A DNA stretch of 64,000 nucleotides from Sporomusa sp. KB1 (lineage in GTDB: Bacteria; Bacillota; Negativicutes; Sporomusales; Sporomusaceae), in NCBI RefSeq assembly GCF_007830295.1, contig NZ_VLKC01000002.1, positions 4,896,675 to 4,960,674 of the forward strand. The letters are read 5' to 3'. A program made the position numbers and the translations under genes. Positions 55,825 to 64,000 of this stretch are shown here, piece by piece. How positions within the stretch are numbered: the first letter of the stretch is position 1; each line of letters opens with the position of its first letter. The notes below the pieces were generated by a model. It was not told where the DNA came from. It ran no database searches and worked only from the letters and a program-made list of their open reading frames with translations.

Positions 55825-57453
55825 TCATTTGGCAGCACTAAACCCCCACTGCCAGGCATTCCATAGATTACCAGCCGGATTTGGATTGGTCTGGTAGTTA
55901 GCCACTGTTTCTTTTACAGCAGCAATATTCCCTCTAAAGTACAGCGGCACAACAGGACAATCTTCTCTGATTATATCCTGAATGCGAAAATAAATATCTT
56001 TTCTGGCAGTAACATCTACTGTTTTCGTCCCCAGTTCAGTCAATTTATCGATCTCCGGATTACGCCAACCAGAATAATTCTGGCCGTCATTGCCACGACC
56101 TGGGATTTTTCGCGAATGCCAAAGATTGAGATTATCTGGATCAACGCCGGCAACCCAGGCATAAATAGCCGCCTCAAATCGACGGTTCTTTAAAATATCA
56201 CTAAAAAACAGCTGTGTATCAACAGGCCGTACTTCAACAGTAATACCAACTTCTTTAAGCTGTTCAACAATCTTTTGCGCCGTTTGTTCCCGTTGTCTAT
56301 TACCGTTGGGGATAGCCAGCGCAAATGCCAGTTTCTTGTTTTCCTTGGTCATTATCCCGTCCGGTCCGGGAGTCCAGCCAGCTTGCGTCAATAATTCACG
56401 GGCAATGTTAACATCTCTGGTGGGCGGCTGCTGCATTGGATTGTAGGCCCAGGATAAAGGCGACTGATCACCATAAGCTGGAACAGCAACCCCTTTAAGT
56501 ACATTCGCAACAATGGCTTGACGGTCAATAGCAGCGGCAATGGCTTGACGCACCCGCAGGTCTTGAAACAATACATTATCAAGGTTAAAATCCATATGCT
56601 CCCAAACCATAGTTGGTTCAATAACTGTTCGTATCCCGTCTATGGTCTTGACCTGTTCAAAATTAGAAAAGGCAATATTACCGACAACATCCAATTCTCC
56701 TGTTTTTAGCTGCGTGAGCAAAAGGTTTTGTTCAGGAACAATTTTATAAACAATACTGTCTAAAACTGGTTTACCACGATAATAGCCGGGGTTGGCATCA
56801 AAAATAAGAGCCTCCGCCACCTGCCATTCCCTAAATTTAAATGGACCAGTACCGATTGGCGCTCGGTTAAAAGGATCTTTATTGAGATCGCCGACATTTT
56901 CCAACTTATGTTTTGGCAATATTGTGCCAAACAACGTTAAATATGGCGCATAGTATTCGCGAAACTTGACAACAACAGTATATTTATCCGGGGTCTCAAT
57001 AGAACTAATCTGATCATAGCCAGTTCTTGACACAACATTTACTTTCGGATTCATAATATACTGCCAGGTAAACTTAACATCTGCGGCAGTAAAAGGTGTG
57101 CCGTCATGCCATGTTACTCCCTGACGCAAACGGTATGTTACTGTACGCCCGTCGGCAGCAACACCTCCATTAGCAGTTGTTGGCACACCAACTGCTAAAT
57201 CTGGAACCCATTCCCCTTTATCCCCGGTAACTACCAAGCCGCTAAACACTAGTTTACCTACTTCAGCGGTCGCCAATAGATTAGAAATCAGTGGATTGAG
57301 CGTGTTAGGCTCATTCAAACTGCCATACTTAAGTTGACCACCCTGCTGAACATTCACTTTTTTCTCTTCTGGAGTCAAAGTATCTGCCTTATGACTACAA
57401 CCGGTAATGACAACAATGAATAGTACCAATAATAGAATCATTAGCTTACGCAT
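55825..57453 (-). CDS. ABC transporter peptide/solute-binding lipoprotein (SBP family 5)
   Basis: This 542-residue DppA/OppA-type binding protein has a lipobox (VITGC, Cys19). The family segment LRQGVTWHDGTPFTAADVKF and the GTGPFKF motif are present. It binds oligopeptides or, in some members, nickel or heme. No permease or ATPase genes lie beside it, so it must use components encoded elsewhere. GAGGAG lies about 13 nt before the ATG. Confidence 0.9.
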   Translation of the reverse strand: MRKLMILLLVLFIVVITGCSHKADTLTPEEKKVNVQQGGQLKYGSLNEPNTLNPLISNLLATAEVGKLVFSGLVVTGDKGEWVPDLAVGVPTTANGGVAADGRTVTYRLRQGVTWHDGTPFTAADVKFTWQYIMNPKVNVVSRTGYDQISSIETPDKYTVVVKFREYYAPYLTLFGTILPKHKLENVGDLNKDPFNRAPIGTGPFKFREWQVAEALIFDANPGYYRGKPVLDSIVYKIVPEQNLLLTQLKTGELDVVGNIAFSNFEQVKTIDGIRTVIEPTMVWEHMDFNLDNVLFQDLRVRQAIAAAIDRQAIVANVLKGVAVPAYGDQSPLSWAYNPMQQPPTRDVNIARELLTQAGWTPGPDGIMTKENKKLAFALAIPNGNRQREQTAQKIVEQLKEVGITVEVRPVDTQLFFSDILKNRRFEAAIYAWVAGVDPDNLNLWHSRKIPGRGNDGQNYSGWRNPEIDKLTELGTKTVDVTARKDIYFRIQDIIREDCPVVPLYFRGNIAAVKETVANYQTNPNPAGNLWNAWQWGFSAAK

Positions 57454-57490
57454 TTATGATGCATTCTCCTCATTTCCCTTGTTCTAAAAC

Positions 57491-58069
57491 TTATCTACCA
57501 TATAATTCTATATACCGTTTCTTACTGAACATTACTTTTTCTACATACTCTCTGGTCTCTTTAAAAGGGATTTGCTGAATATCGTCAAAATCTTTGGACC
57601 AACCATACCGTTCAATCCATTGCTTCACATTGCCGCGACCGCCATTATAAGCGGCAAGAATTAATACCTCATTGCCGCCAAACTCTTTTTTCAAGGAGGC
57701 CAAATACCAGCTGCCAAACCGAATGTTCAGGTCCGGATCTATCAAATCGGCGGTCATGTATTCTGTTTCTCCAAGCTGTTCGGCTATCCATCGACCGGTT
57801 TCAGGCATAATTTGCATTAATCCTAATGCCCCTTTGGGTGACCGGGCTTCACTAATAAATTTACTTTCTGTTCGAATAACACCGGTGACTAAAAATGGGT
57901 CGAGTTCTCGTTCCAGTGCATAGGTATATACGGCTTCCTGATATAAAAATGGATACATATACTTCTTCTGAAACCAATCACTGGCGAATACAGCATATAC
58001 TCCTATGGCAGCTAATAACAGACCAATTATCAGGACTTTCAGCCAAGTCCAGATACGCAATAAAATCAC
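57491..58069 (-). CDS. lytic transglycosylase (SLT family) with N-terminal membrane anchor
   Basis: This 192-residue protein has one N-terminal membrane helix (residues 5-28) and a Slt70-type catalytic domain with catalytic Glu in RTESKF, GALGLMQIMPET and AAYNGGRGNV. It cleaves peptidoglycan glycan strands. The start is GTG at 58069 or TTG three codons later, the latter with better spacing to GGAG. Confidence 0.9.
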   Translation of the reverse strand: MILLRIWTWLKVLIIGLLLAAIGVYAVFASDWFQKKYMYPFLYQEAVYTYALERELDPFLVTGVIRTESKFISEARSPKGALGLMQIMPETGRWIAEQLGETEYMTADLIDPDLNIRFGSWYLASLKKEFGGNEVLILAAYNGGRGNVKQWIERYGWSKDFDDIQQIPFKETREYVEKVMFSKKRYIELYGR

Positions 58070-58181
58070 TCCGTAATAAGAAAATCACTGTAGAAAATTA
58101 TGTGTACACTCGCTAAAAAATACCACTAATTTTAACTGCTCTTCAATATATACAACATGTTACAGCCTGGATCTGCACATT

Positions 58182-58781
58182 TTAATGCGGAATATCTATC
58201 TCTTTCCAAGCTTTTTGGACATTTTTTTTGGTAATTTCGATAGCGTCACCGTTATTAATAACAACATCGGCATATTTCAGCTTTTCCGTAAGTGAAAGCT
58301 GGGCATTGATTCTGGCTTGTGCAGCCTCCCTGCCACTATTGTCACGCGCCATTAGCCGCTTGAGCTGCGTCTGTTCATTGACATAGACTACCCATACGGC
58401 ATCAACCCTGGTATGCCACCCCACTTCAATTAAGAGCGGGGCATCAAGTACAACCACAGCAAAACCGCCTGCCGAGGCAGCAGCCATAGCCGCTTTTGCT
58501 GCTGCTTCAATATGTGGATGGGTAATCTCTTCTAGTTCAGAGCGAGCCTGCTTGTTGGCAAATACCAATTGGCCCAGATGTTTGCGGTCAATTTCGCCAT
58601 TATCCTGAACAATATCCTGACCAAATTTTTCAATAATTTCTTGCCAGGCTGGTTTTCCCGGTTGCGTAACCTCTCGGGAAAGCTTGTCAGCATCAACAAT
58701 AAATGCACCTAATTCACTAAGCATCCGGCTTACTGTGCTTTTACCGCTCGCAATTCCTCCGGTTAATCCAATTAAATACAT
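58182..58781 (-). CDS. coaE: dephospho-CoA kinase
   Basis: This 199-residue kinase performs the last step of CoA synthesis. The P-loop is GLTGGIASGKST, and DADKLSREV follows. It lies 15 bp after mutM, an order (polA-mutM-coaE) common in Firmicutes. Confidence 0.95.
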   Translation of the reverse strand: MYLIGLTGGIASGKSTVSRMLSELGAFIVDADKLSREVTQPGKPAWQEIIEKFGQDIVQDNGEIDRKHLGQLVFANKQARSELEEITHPHIEAAAKAAMAAASAGGFAVVVLDAPLLIEVGWHTRVDAVWVVYVNEQTQLKRLMARDNSGREAAQARINAQLSLTEKLKYADVVINNGDAIEITKKNVQKAWKEIDIPH

Positions 58782-58796
58782 GCTTTATCCTCCCGG

Positions 58797-59621
58797 CTAC
58801 TTCTGGCAGTTAGGACAATAATGCGTACCACGGCCAGCCACTTCCTTGCGGGCAATGATACCGCCGCAGCGCTGACAAGGCTCGTTGGTTCGTCCATAAA
58901 CCTGCAGATACCGCTGGTGACTGCCACTCTGGCCGGCGCCGTCGCGATAATCACGAAAGGTAGTGCCGCCATGCGCTATGCCGTCAGCAATAACCTGATT
59001 AATCGCCTGATGGAGGTAGTTTGCCTCTTGTGCAGTAAGGCTGCTTGCTATACGTTCCGGATCAATGCAGGCAACGGCTAAGGCTTCATCAACATAAATA
59101 TTACCAAGACCGCCAATCAACTTCTGATTAAGCAGCACCGTCTTTATCTTAGCCCGGCGTTTACTTAGCATGTCAGCAAAATATTCTAATGTAAATTCTG
59201 CTGACAATGGCTCCGGTCCCATAGAGGCCAGGCCGGCAATACGCCACAGTTCCTCCTCTGGCATCAGATAAAGTGTTCCCAGCGTACGCGTATCAGCATA
59301 TAACAAAATGTCATCATTATCAAGTTTAAATAAAATATGAGTAAACTTATCAAGCTCACTGCCTGGCGTTTTATAATACAAACGTCCGGTCATCCGTAAA
59401 TGAATAATGAGTACAAAATTGTTATCAAGATAAAAAAGCAGATATTTGCCGCGGCGCACCAATTTCGTAATCGTTCTATCTGTAAGGACAGCCTGGAATT
59501 CAGCTGCTGTCGGCCATTTTACAAGGCGGGGCAAACCAATATCCACTCGAATAATCTTGCGCCCCTCTACCCTGTCTGCAAGTGTCCGACGAATTGTTTC
59601 GACTTCCGGCATTTCCGGCAT
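58797..59621 (-). CDS. mutM: formamidopyrimidine-DNA glycosylase
   Basis: This 274-residue Fpg/MutM removes oxidised purines. Catalytic Pro2-Glu3 are in MPEMPEVETIRR, which also fixes the start at 59621. The H2TH region is LLNQKLIGGLGNIYVDE. The zinc finger is CQRCGGII...CPNC at the end. Confidence 0.95.
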   Translation of the reverse strand: MPEMPEVETIRRTLADRVEGRKIIRVDIGLPRLVKWPTAAEFQAVLTDRTITKLVRRGKYLLFYLDNNFVLIIHLRMTGRLYYKTPGSELDKFTHILFKLDNDDILLYADTRTLGTLYLMPEEELWRIAGLASMGPEPLSAEFTLEYFADMLSKRRAKIKTVLLNQKLIGGLGNIYVDEALAVACIDPERIASSLTAQEANYLHQAINQVIADGIAHGGTTFRDYRDGAGQSGSHQRYLQVYGRTNEPCQRCGGIIARKEVAGRGTHYCPNCQK

Positions 59622-59635
59622 AATGCATCCCCTTC

Positions 59636-62278
59636 TTACTTAGCTTTGGCCCAATTGGGGCCTGCTTTAACATCGGCCACTAACGGTACGGTAAGTTCCA
59701 CCGCTTGCTCCATAGCTTGTTTTACAAGTGAGGTTACCTGATTAAGTTCCTCTGCTGTTACTTCCAGCAATAATTCGTCATGTACCTGTAATAACAGCCG
59801 GCTCTTAAGTCCTTTGGTCTTAAGGGCAGCGTAAACCTTATTCATAGCAATTTTAATGATATCAGCTGCAGCACCCTGAATAGGAGTGTTCATCGCCGTA
59901 CGTTCCGCAAAGGAACGTTGATTAAAGTTGCGGCTATTAATATCAGGCAGCTGACGTCGACGCCCAAACAGAGTAGTTACATAGCCATCCCGATGGGCAC
60001 TGGCAACACTCTCGTCAATATAGCGTTTTACCCCCTGGTATTTGGCAAAATAGCTGGCAATATAATGAGCGGCTTCTTTCCGGCTAACGCCGATATCCCG
60101 TGACAAACCATAATCACTGATACCATACACGATACCAAAATTGACGGCTTTGGCTCTAGAGCGCAGTTCTGGCGTAACCTCTGACATGGTTACACCAAAA
60201 ACCTCAGCTGCCGTCCGGGTATGTATATCCTGATTATGCCTAAATGCCTCCAGCAAACTAGTATCTCCAGCCATATGGGCCAGGATGCGCAGTTCAATCT
60301 GCGAATAGTCGGCAGACATAATATATTGATAGCCCTCACCGGGAACAAATAACTCCCTGATTTTCCGGCCCATATCAGAACGAACAGGAATATTCTGCAG
60401 GTTAGGCTCAGAACTGCTTAGTCTGCCGGTAGCCGTAACCATTTGGTTAAAGCTGGTATGGATTCTGCCAGTTTCTGGCTGGATTAACACTTCCAAGCCA
60501 TCAAGATAGGTTGATTTGAGTTTTGTCATCATCCTGTACTCTAACAGCTTGTCAATAAGTGGATGCTGACCTGCTAGTTTTTCCAATACTTCCGCGTCAG
60601 TAGAGTAACCGGTTTTCGTCTTTTTAATAATCGGAAGCTGCAACTTTTCAAACAGAATGACACCCAATTGCTTCGTAGAATTTATATTAAAATTTTCACC
60701 GGCAAGCAGATAGATTTCACTAACAAGCTGGTCAATTTTAGCGGCAATACTTACTGCCATCTCCTTAAGGTATTCTTGATCAACGCGAATGCCAGCGACC
60801 TCCATGGCTGCTAAAGTCTCGACAAGTGGTAATTCAACTTGTTCGAACAAGTTGTCCAGTCCGTCCTCAGCCAGTGCTGCGGCAAGACTGGCTTGCAATT
60901 GCCCCACAACCTTGCTGGCCCAGCAGGCAAACTCCGGTCGTTGCATCATCTGCTTGTCCCCGGCCGGCAAAGAGGCAGCCTGCCCCAAATATTTTTCTGC
61001 CAAAACATCAAGCGGGTAGGAAGCTGCCGTAGGTTCAAGCAAATAGGCGGCAATCAGCACATCAAATAGCTGTGCTTGTAATGCAGAGCCTCTTAGCTGG
61101 CAGATATGATACAGTTTCTTCGAGTCGTAGGTATCTACTATTATACCGGTATCAGCCAAAAGATCAAAAACAACCTCCCAGCCTTCACAGTCAGCAGGAA
61201 TAAAAACGGTTTTATCTGCGCAAGTAATACCCAGACCGAGCAGTCCGGCTAACGGCGAATGCCCTGCCGGCAGCGGATAACAGCTGATTCGCTTCAGATC
61301 TTTTGCTTCCGTATAAAGTGCGATTGCCGCCGAGCGGCTGGTGACCGTAACCAACGGCAAAAACTCCACCTCGTTCGCAGGTTCCTCAGCGGCACCTGGC
61401 GCACAGTTTCCCGGAAACAGCGTATCGACCTTGTTTATCAGGCTTTTAAATTCAAATTTTATAAACAATTCTTTGACAGCTTGTTTTGCCGGAGTAATGC
61501 CCAAAGTTTCAGGAATAAAATCGATGTTCATATCACGAATAATGGTTGCCAATTGCTTAGATAATACTGCTTGGTCTGTATATTGCCGGAGATTTTCCTG
61601 CAGTTTTTTCCCGGCAACTTTATCAATATTATTCAGGACATTTTCCATGGAACTAAATTCGGCCAATAGCTTGAGCGCCGTTTTTTCGCCAATGCCTGGA
61701 ACGCCTGGTATATTATCAGAAGTATCTCCCATTAACCCTTTCATATCAATCATCTGACTTGGAGTTAGCCCATATTTTTCTTTAAGTGCCGGAACATCAA
61801 TGGTTTCCGTTTCTGTTATACCCTTTCTAGTAAGCAATACCTTGACTGCTGGTCCTATCAATTGCAACGCATCACGGTCACCGGTAACAATAAGAACTTC
61901 AAACCCCAGCTTAGCTGCCTTTTCAGATAATGTCCCAATAATATCGTCAGCCTCATAGCCTTGTTCCTCCAGGGTAGTTATACCAAGTGCCTGGAGTAAC
62001 TCACGCACCAGCGGAAATTGTTCAGATAACTCACTGGGAGTAGCCTGCCTCTGCCCCTTATACTGCTGATAGACCTCTGTTCGAAAGGTAACCCGGCTTT
62101 TATCAAACGCCACAGCAACTAAATCCGGGCTGTACTCTGTTAACAGTTTGACAAGCATAGTAGTAAACCCATATACCGCATTAGTATATAGCCCATCTGC
62201 CGTACGCAGCATGGGTAATGCATGGAATGCGCGATGCACTAAACTACTACCGTCAATTATAATAAATTTTTGGGACAT
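59636..62278 (-). CDS. polA: DNA polymerase I
   Basis: This 880-residue protein has a 5' nuclease domain (1-290) and a polymerase domain with SADYSQIELRILAH, the O helix RSRAKAVNFGIVYG and QVHDELLLE. The middle proofreading-like domain lacks the DxE motif, so 3'-5' exonuclease activity is probably absent, as in Bacillus. Confidence 0.96.
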   Translation of the reverse strand: MSQKFIIIDGSSLVHRAFHALPMLRTADGLYTNAVYGFTTMLVKLLTEYSPDLVAVAFDKSRVTFRTEVYQQYKGQRQATPSELSEQFPLVRELLQALGITTLEEQGYEADDIIGTLSEKAAKLGFEVLIVTGDRDALQLIGPAVKVLLTRKGITETETIDVPALKEKYGLTPSQMIDMKGLMGDTSDNIPGVPGIGEKTALKLLAEFSSMENVLNNIDKVAGKKLQENLRQYTDQAVLSKQLATIIRDMNIDFIPETLGITPAKQAVKELFIKFEFKSLINKVDTLFPGNCAPGAAEEPANEVEFLPLVTVTSRSAAIALYTEAKDLKRISCYPLPAGHSPLAGLLGLGITCADKTVFIPADCEGWEVVFDLLADTGIIVDTYDSKKLYHICQLRGSALQAQLFDVLIAAYLLEPTAASYPLDVLAEKYLGQAASLPAGDKQMMQRPEFACWASKVVGQLQASLAAALAEDGLDNLFEQVELPLVETLAAMEVAGIRVDQEYLKEMAVSIAAKIDQLVSEIYLLAGENFNINSTKQLGVILFEKLQLPIIKKTKTGYSTDAEVLEKLAGQHPLIDKLLEYRMMTKLKSTYLDGLEVLIQPETGRIHTSFNQMVTATGRLSSSEPNLQNIPVRSDMGRKIRELFVPGEGYQYIMSADYSQIELRILAHMAGDTSLLEAFRHNQDIHTRTAAEVFGVTMSEVTPELRSRAKAVNFGIVYGISDYGLSRDIGVSRKEAAHYIASYFAKYQGVKRYIDESVASAHRDGYVTTLFGRRRQLPDINSRNFNQRSFAERTAMNTPIQGAAADIIKIAMNKVYAALKTKGLKSRLLLQVHDELLLEVTAEELNQVTSLVKQAMEQAVELTVPLVADVKAGPNWAKAK

Positions 62279-62390
62279 ATGCCCACCACCTTATGCTCCA
62301 ATATTGTATCCAGTCTATCTGTATTGGCTATTAGTACTTTAAATCCCTTCTCTATTTTTCTAAATATACTCCAACCTTATGTATTAAGAA

Positions 62391-62431
62391 AAAACGAGAT
62401 TGCTTTCGCATACGACGAAGCAATCTCGTTT
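62391..62431 (-). terminator. intrinsic terminator of the L,D-transpeptidase gene
   Basis: AAAACGAGATTGCTT pairs with AAGCAATCTCGTTT; TTTTTCTTAATAC-like T-rich sequence follows on the minus strand. Confidence 0.8.
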
Positions 62432-62448
62432 CAAAATAGTCCTTGCCT

Positions 62449-63660
62449 TTACGGATAAATAAATTCTATCGTTTTAGCTTCTTTATTCCAATATACATAG
62501 GCATTAAAATATTGATTGATATTTGTGATTTTGATGAACGGAACACTATCTACCATAACAATAGGTATGGTAACAATTTCCCCCTTAACTGCCATAGTTA
62601 ATAATTGTTTCTCCTGATTCCAGTTAACTTTATACCCGAGAGCCTCTGCCAATGGCAGTGCCGGTACTGCTGCTATTCCCTGCAGCTCATGTACCTCAAG
62701 ATTGACTGGCTTATCATTCAGGAAAACTCCCTGGTATTCCAAAAATAACGTATTTTCTTCGTTTTTCCAGCTTGGCTGGCTGGCAAATAATGCTGTCAGC
62801 TTGTCTGTAGCTACATATACCACATTGTCAACTACAATACCCGGTACGGTGGTTGCTCCATATTGAACGACCTTGGTTTTCTCATCCCACTTTATTTGCC
62901 GCTTGAGCGTCCCGGCAACCGCATAGATGGGAACATAGCGCACATCCTGAACAATTAGCCCTTGTTCACTTATTTGCTTACCGTTAACCTGAATCGCAAA
63001 CCGATTTGCAATAACGACCTGCTCATCACTTGGATCATTAATCATTTCGCGCAATAACTCGTCAGGTACCAGCGTATTTAGGCGGTACGTATTCAGTTTG
63101 TTTCTAACATCCTGGACAGTAATACTGCTATAACCATAAATATCAGGATAAACAGCCAGTAACACCTGCCCCCGGGCATTGGTTCGAACCTTTACCCGGT
63201 CATAGGTTATTTTTACTGGTGTTCCGCAATTAACCAACTCAAAAAGTTCTTCTACATCAACTTCCTGCATGCGAATACAGCCATTTGACACAGCGTCACC
63301 AATTGACTCAGGTGCATTGGTACCATGGATTCCGTAATTATTCCAGATACCCAGCCAACGGTAGCCTAATGGGTTGTCTGGTCCGGATGGTACTACTTTC
63401 CCCGGCTGATCTGGCGGATACCAGGCAGGATTTATATCCTTACTGATAATAGCAAACGTACCAATTGGGGTAGGAGTAGATGCTTTTCCAATAGCTATGG
63501 GGAATTCTTTTATTACTTTATTGTCTGCAAACAGTTCAATCGTTCGACTAGGCAAATTCACCGTAATACTGGGTCCAGCCAGCGCAATTGTTGTGGAGTA
63601 GCAACTAACAATAATTAATAAAAAAAGTGTAGTAAACCAAAACCTAAACCGGAGTAACAC
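62449..63660 (-). CDS. L,D-transpeptidase (YkuD) with copper-amine-oxidase-like C-terminal domains
   Basis: This secreted protein of about 403 residues has an N-terminal hydrophobic signal, and a YkuD domain (about residues 30-160) with His in IHGTNAPES and Cys in SNGCIRM. It forms 3-3 peptidoglycan cross-links. The C-terminal half has two stalk-like repeats of the copper-amine-oxidase N-domain type (VQVNGKQISE, VFLNDKPVNL). I prefer a GTG start at 63660, with GAAGGG 6 nt upstream; the ATG at 63666 directly abuts that site. Confidence 0.9.
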   Translation of the reverse strand: MLLRFRFWFTTLFLLIIVSCYSTTIALAGPSITVNLPSRTIELFADNKVIKEFPIAIGKASTPTPIGTFAIISKDINPAWYPPDQPGKVVPSGPDNPLGYRWLGIWNNYGIHGTNAPESIGDAVSNGCIRMQEVDVEELFELVNCGTPVKITYDRVKVRTNARGQVLLAVYPDIYGYSSITVQDVRNKLNTYRLNTLVPDELLREMINDPSDEQVVIANRFAIQVNGKQISEQGLIVQDVRYVPIYAVAGTLKRQIKWDEKTKVVQYGATTVPGIVVDNVVYVATDKLTALFASQPSWKNEENTLFLEYQGVFLNDKPVNLEVHELQGIAAVPALPLAEALGYKVNWNQEKQLLTMAVKGEIVTIPIVMVDSVPFIKITNINQYFNAYVYWNKEAKTIEFIYP

Positions 63661-63768
63661 TTGCATCCCTTCTTCACATTAATTTTTGTAACAATAACAT
63701 AATATGAAGAATACCAGGCAATATTACCCCTACTTGCAATAATATTTGTAGTGATTTTCATTATCTCC

Positions 63769-64000
63769 TTACTGTAGGTTAAGTATCTGCTGATCTATTA
63801 TCCGTAAATGCCGGTGGCGGTCATCAATTATAGGAAGATAGATATGGATACAAGCACCTGTGTTTATCTGGTTAGCTGGGCTGATATTGATAAAGCCACC
63901 ATGCTCGCCAATAATCCGATGAGCAACAGGCAGGCCAAGTCCCATATGCTCAAGTTTCGTTGTATAAAATGGTTCAAATATCCGGGGCAGAATTTCAGGA
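63769..64000 (-). CDS. C-terminal end of a sensor histidine kinase, truncated by the window edge
   Basis: The last 77 codons of a kinase ATPase domain are seen, with the F/G boxes IFEPFYTTK and MGLGLPVAHRII and an end at LNLQ. The rest, including sensor and phosphoacceptor His, lies beyond the right edge. Confidence 0.85.
   Translation of the reverse strand, partial: PEILPRIFEPFYTTKLEHMGLGLPVAHRIIGEHGGFINISPANQINTGACIHIYLPIIDDRHRHLRIIDQQILNLQ

Noticed and set aside
1-64000. CRISPR array or prophage
   Set aside because: No regularly spaced direct repeats and no phage structural or integrase genes were found.

Overview
The window comes from a diderm Firmicute of the class Negativicutes, most likely an acetogenic or related anaerobe of the Sporomusaceae. 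Four things point that way: an outer-membrane porin with an N-terminal SLH domain (8947-10329), a corrinoid methyltransferase cluster, Firmicutes-type PyrR attenuation of the pyrimidine operon, and strong GGAGG ribosome sites. The genus is an inference; no rRNA is present. Most genes lie on the minus strand.

Layout. 1-4.3 kb: the first two genes of a trans-AT polyketide cluster that continues off the left edge. 4.6-6.6 kb: a LytTR two-component pair. 7.4-33.3 kb: an acetoin/2,3-butanediol catabolic region. It holds a butanediol dehydrogenase, the SLH porin, a 10-helix membrane protein built of five WP-terminated repeats, a PocR-domain chemoreceptor, a 16.3-kb operon (29492 down to 13163), the sigma-54 activator AcoR and thiC. 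33.7-43.5 kb: the complete pyrimidine operon pyrB-C-carA-carB-pyrK-D-F-E behind two tandem PyrR attenuators. 43.7-48.1 kb: a Cys-motif protein, two glycosyltransferases, lrgAB and several hairpin repeats. 48.3-54 kb: an ABC importer with a corrinoid protein and two UroD-type methyltransferases. 54.2-55.5 kb: gene debris and two tRNA-Leu genes. 55.8-64 kb: a peptide-binding lipoprotein, then polA-mutM-coaE-slt, an L,D-transpeptidase and the 3' end of a histidine kinase.

The most striking system is the acetoin operon. It encodes E1 (acoA, acoB), acoX and E2 (acoC), but no E3 dihydrolipoamide dehydrogenase. In its place are an AhpD-like CxxC protein, a GlcD/GlcF-type flavin plus Fe-S oxidoreductase flanked by two GcvH-like lipoyl carrier proteins, and two complete sets of lipoate genes. 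One set is classical lipA/lipB. The other has two Lpl-type ligases, a pair of radical SAM proteins resembling LipS1/LipS2, and a geranylgeranyl-reductase-like flavoprotein resembling LipT. This second set is the kind known from sHdr-LbpA sulfur oxidisers, here joined to a carbon catabolic operon.

Five -24/-12 promoters of the form TGGCAT-N6-TTGC precede butanediol dehydrogenase, the porin, the WP-repeat membrane protein, the aco-lip operon and thiC. Each is associated with an upstream cluster of TGTAG/CTACA half-sites, phased at 10 bp in the best cases. I infer one AcoR/sigma-54 regulon combining uptake, oxidation, lipoate supply and thiamine diphosphate supply. A second notable feature is a pair of covarying three-hairpin elements (6771-6870 and 55723-55824).
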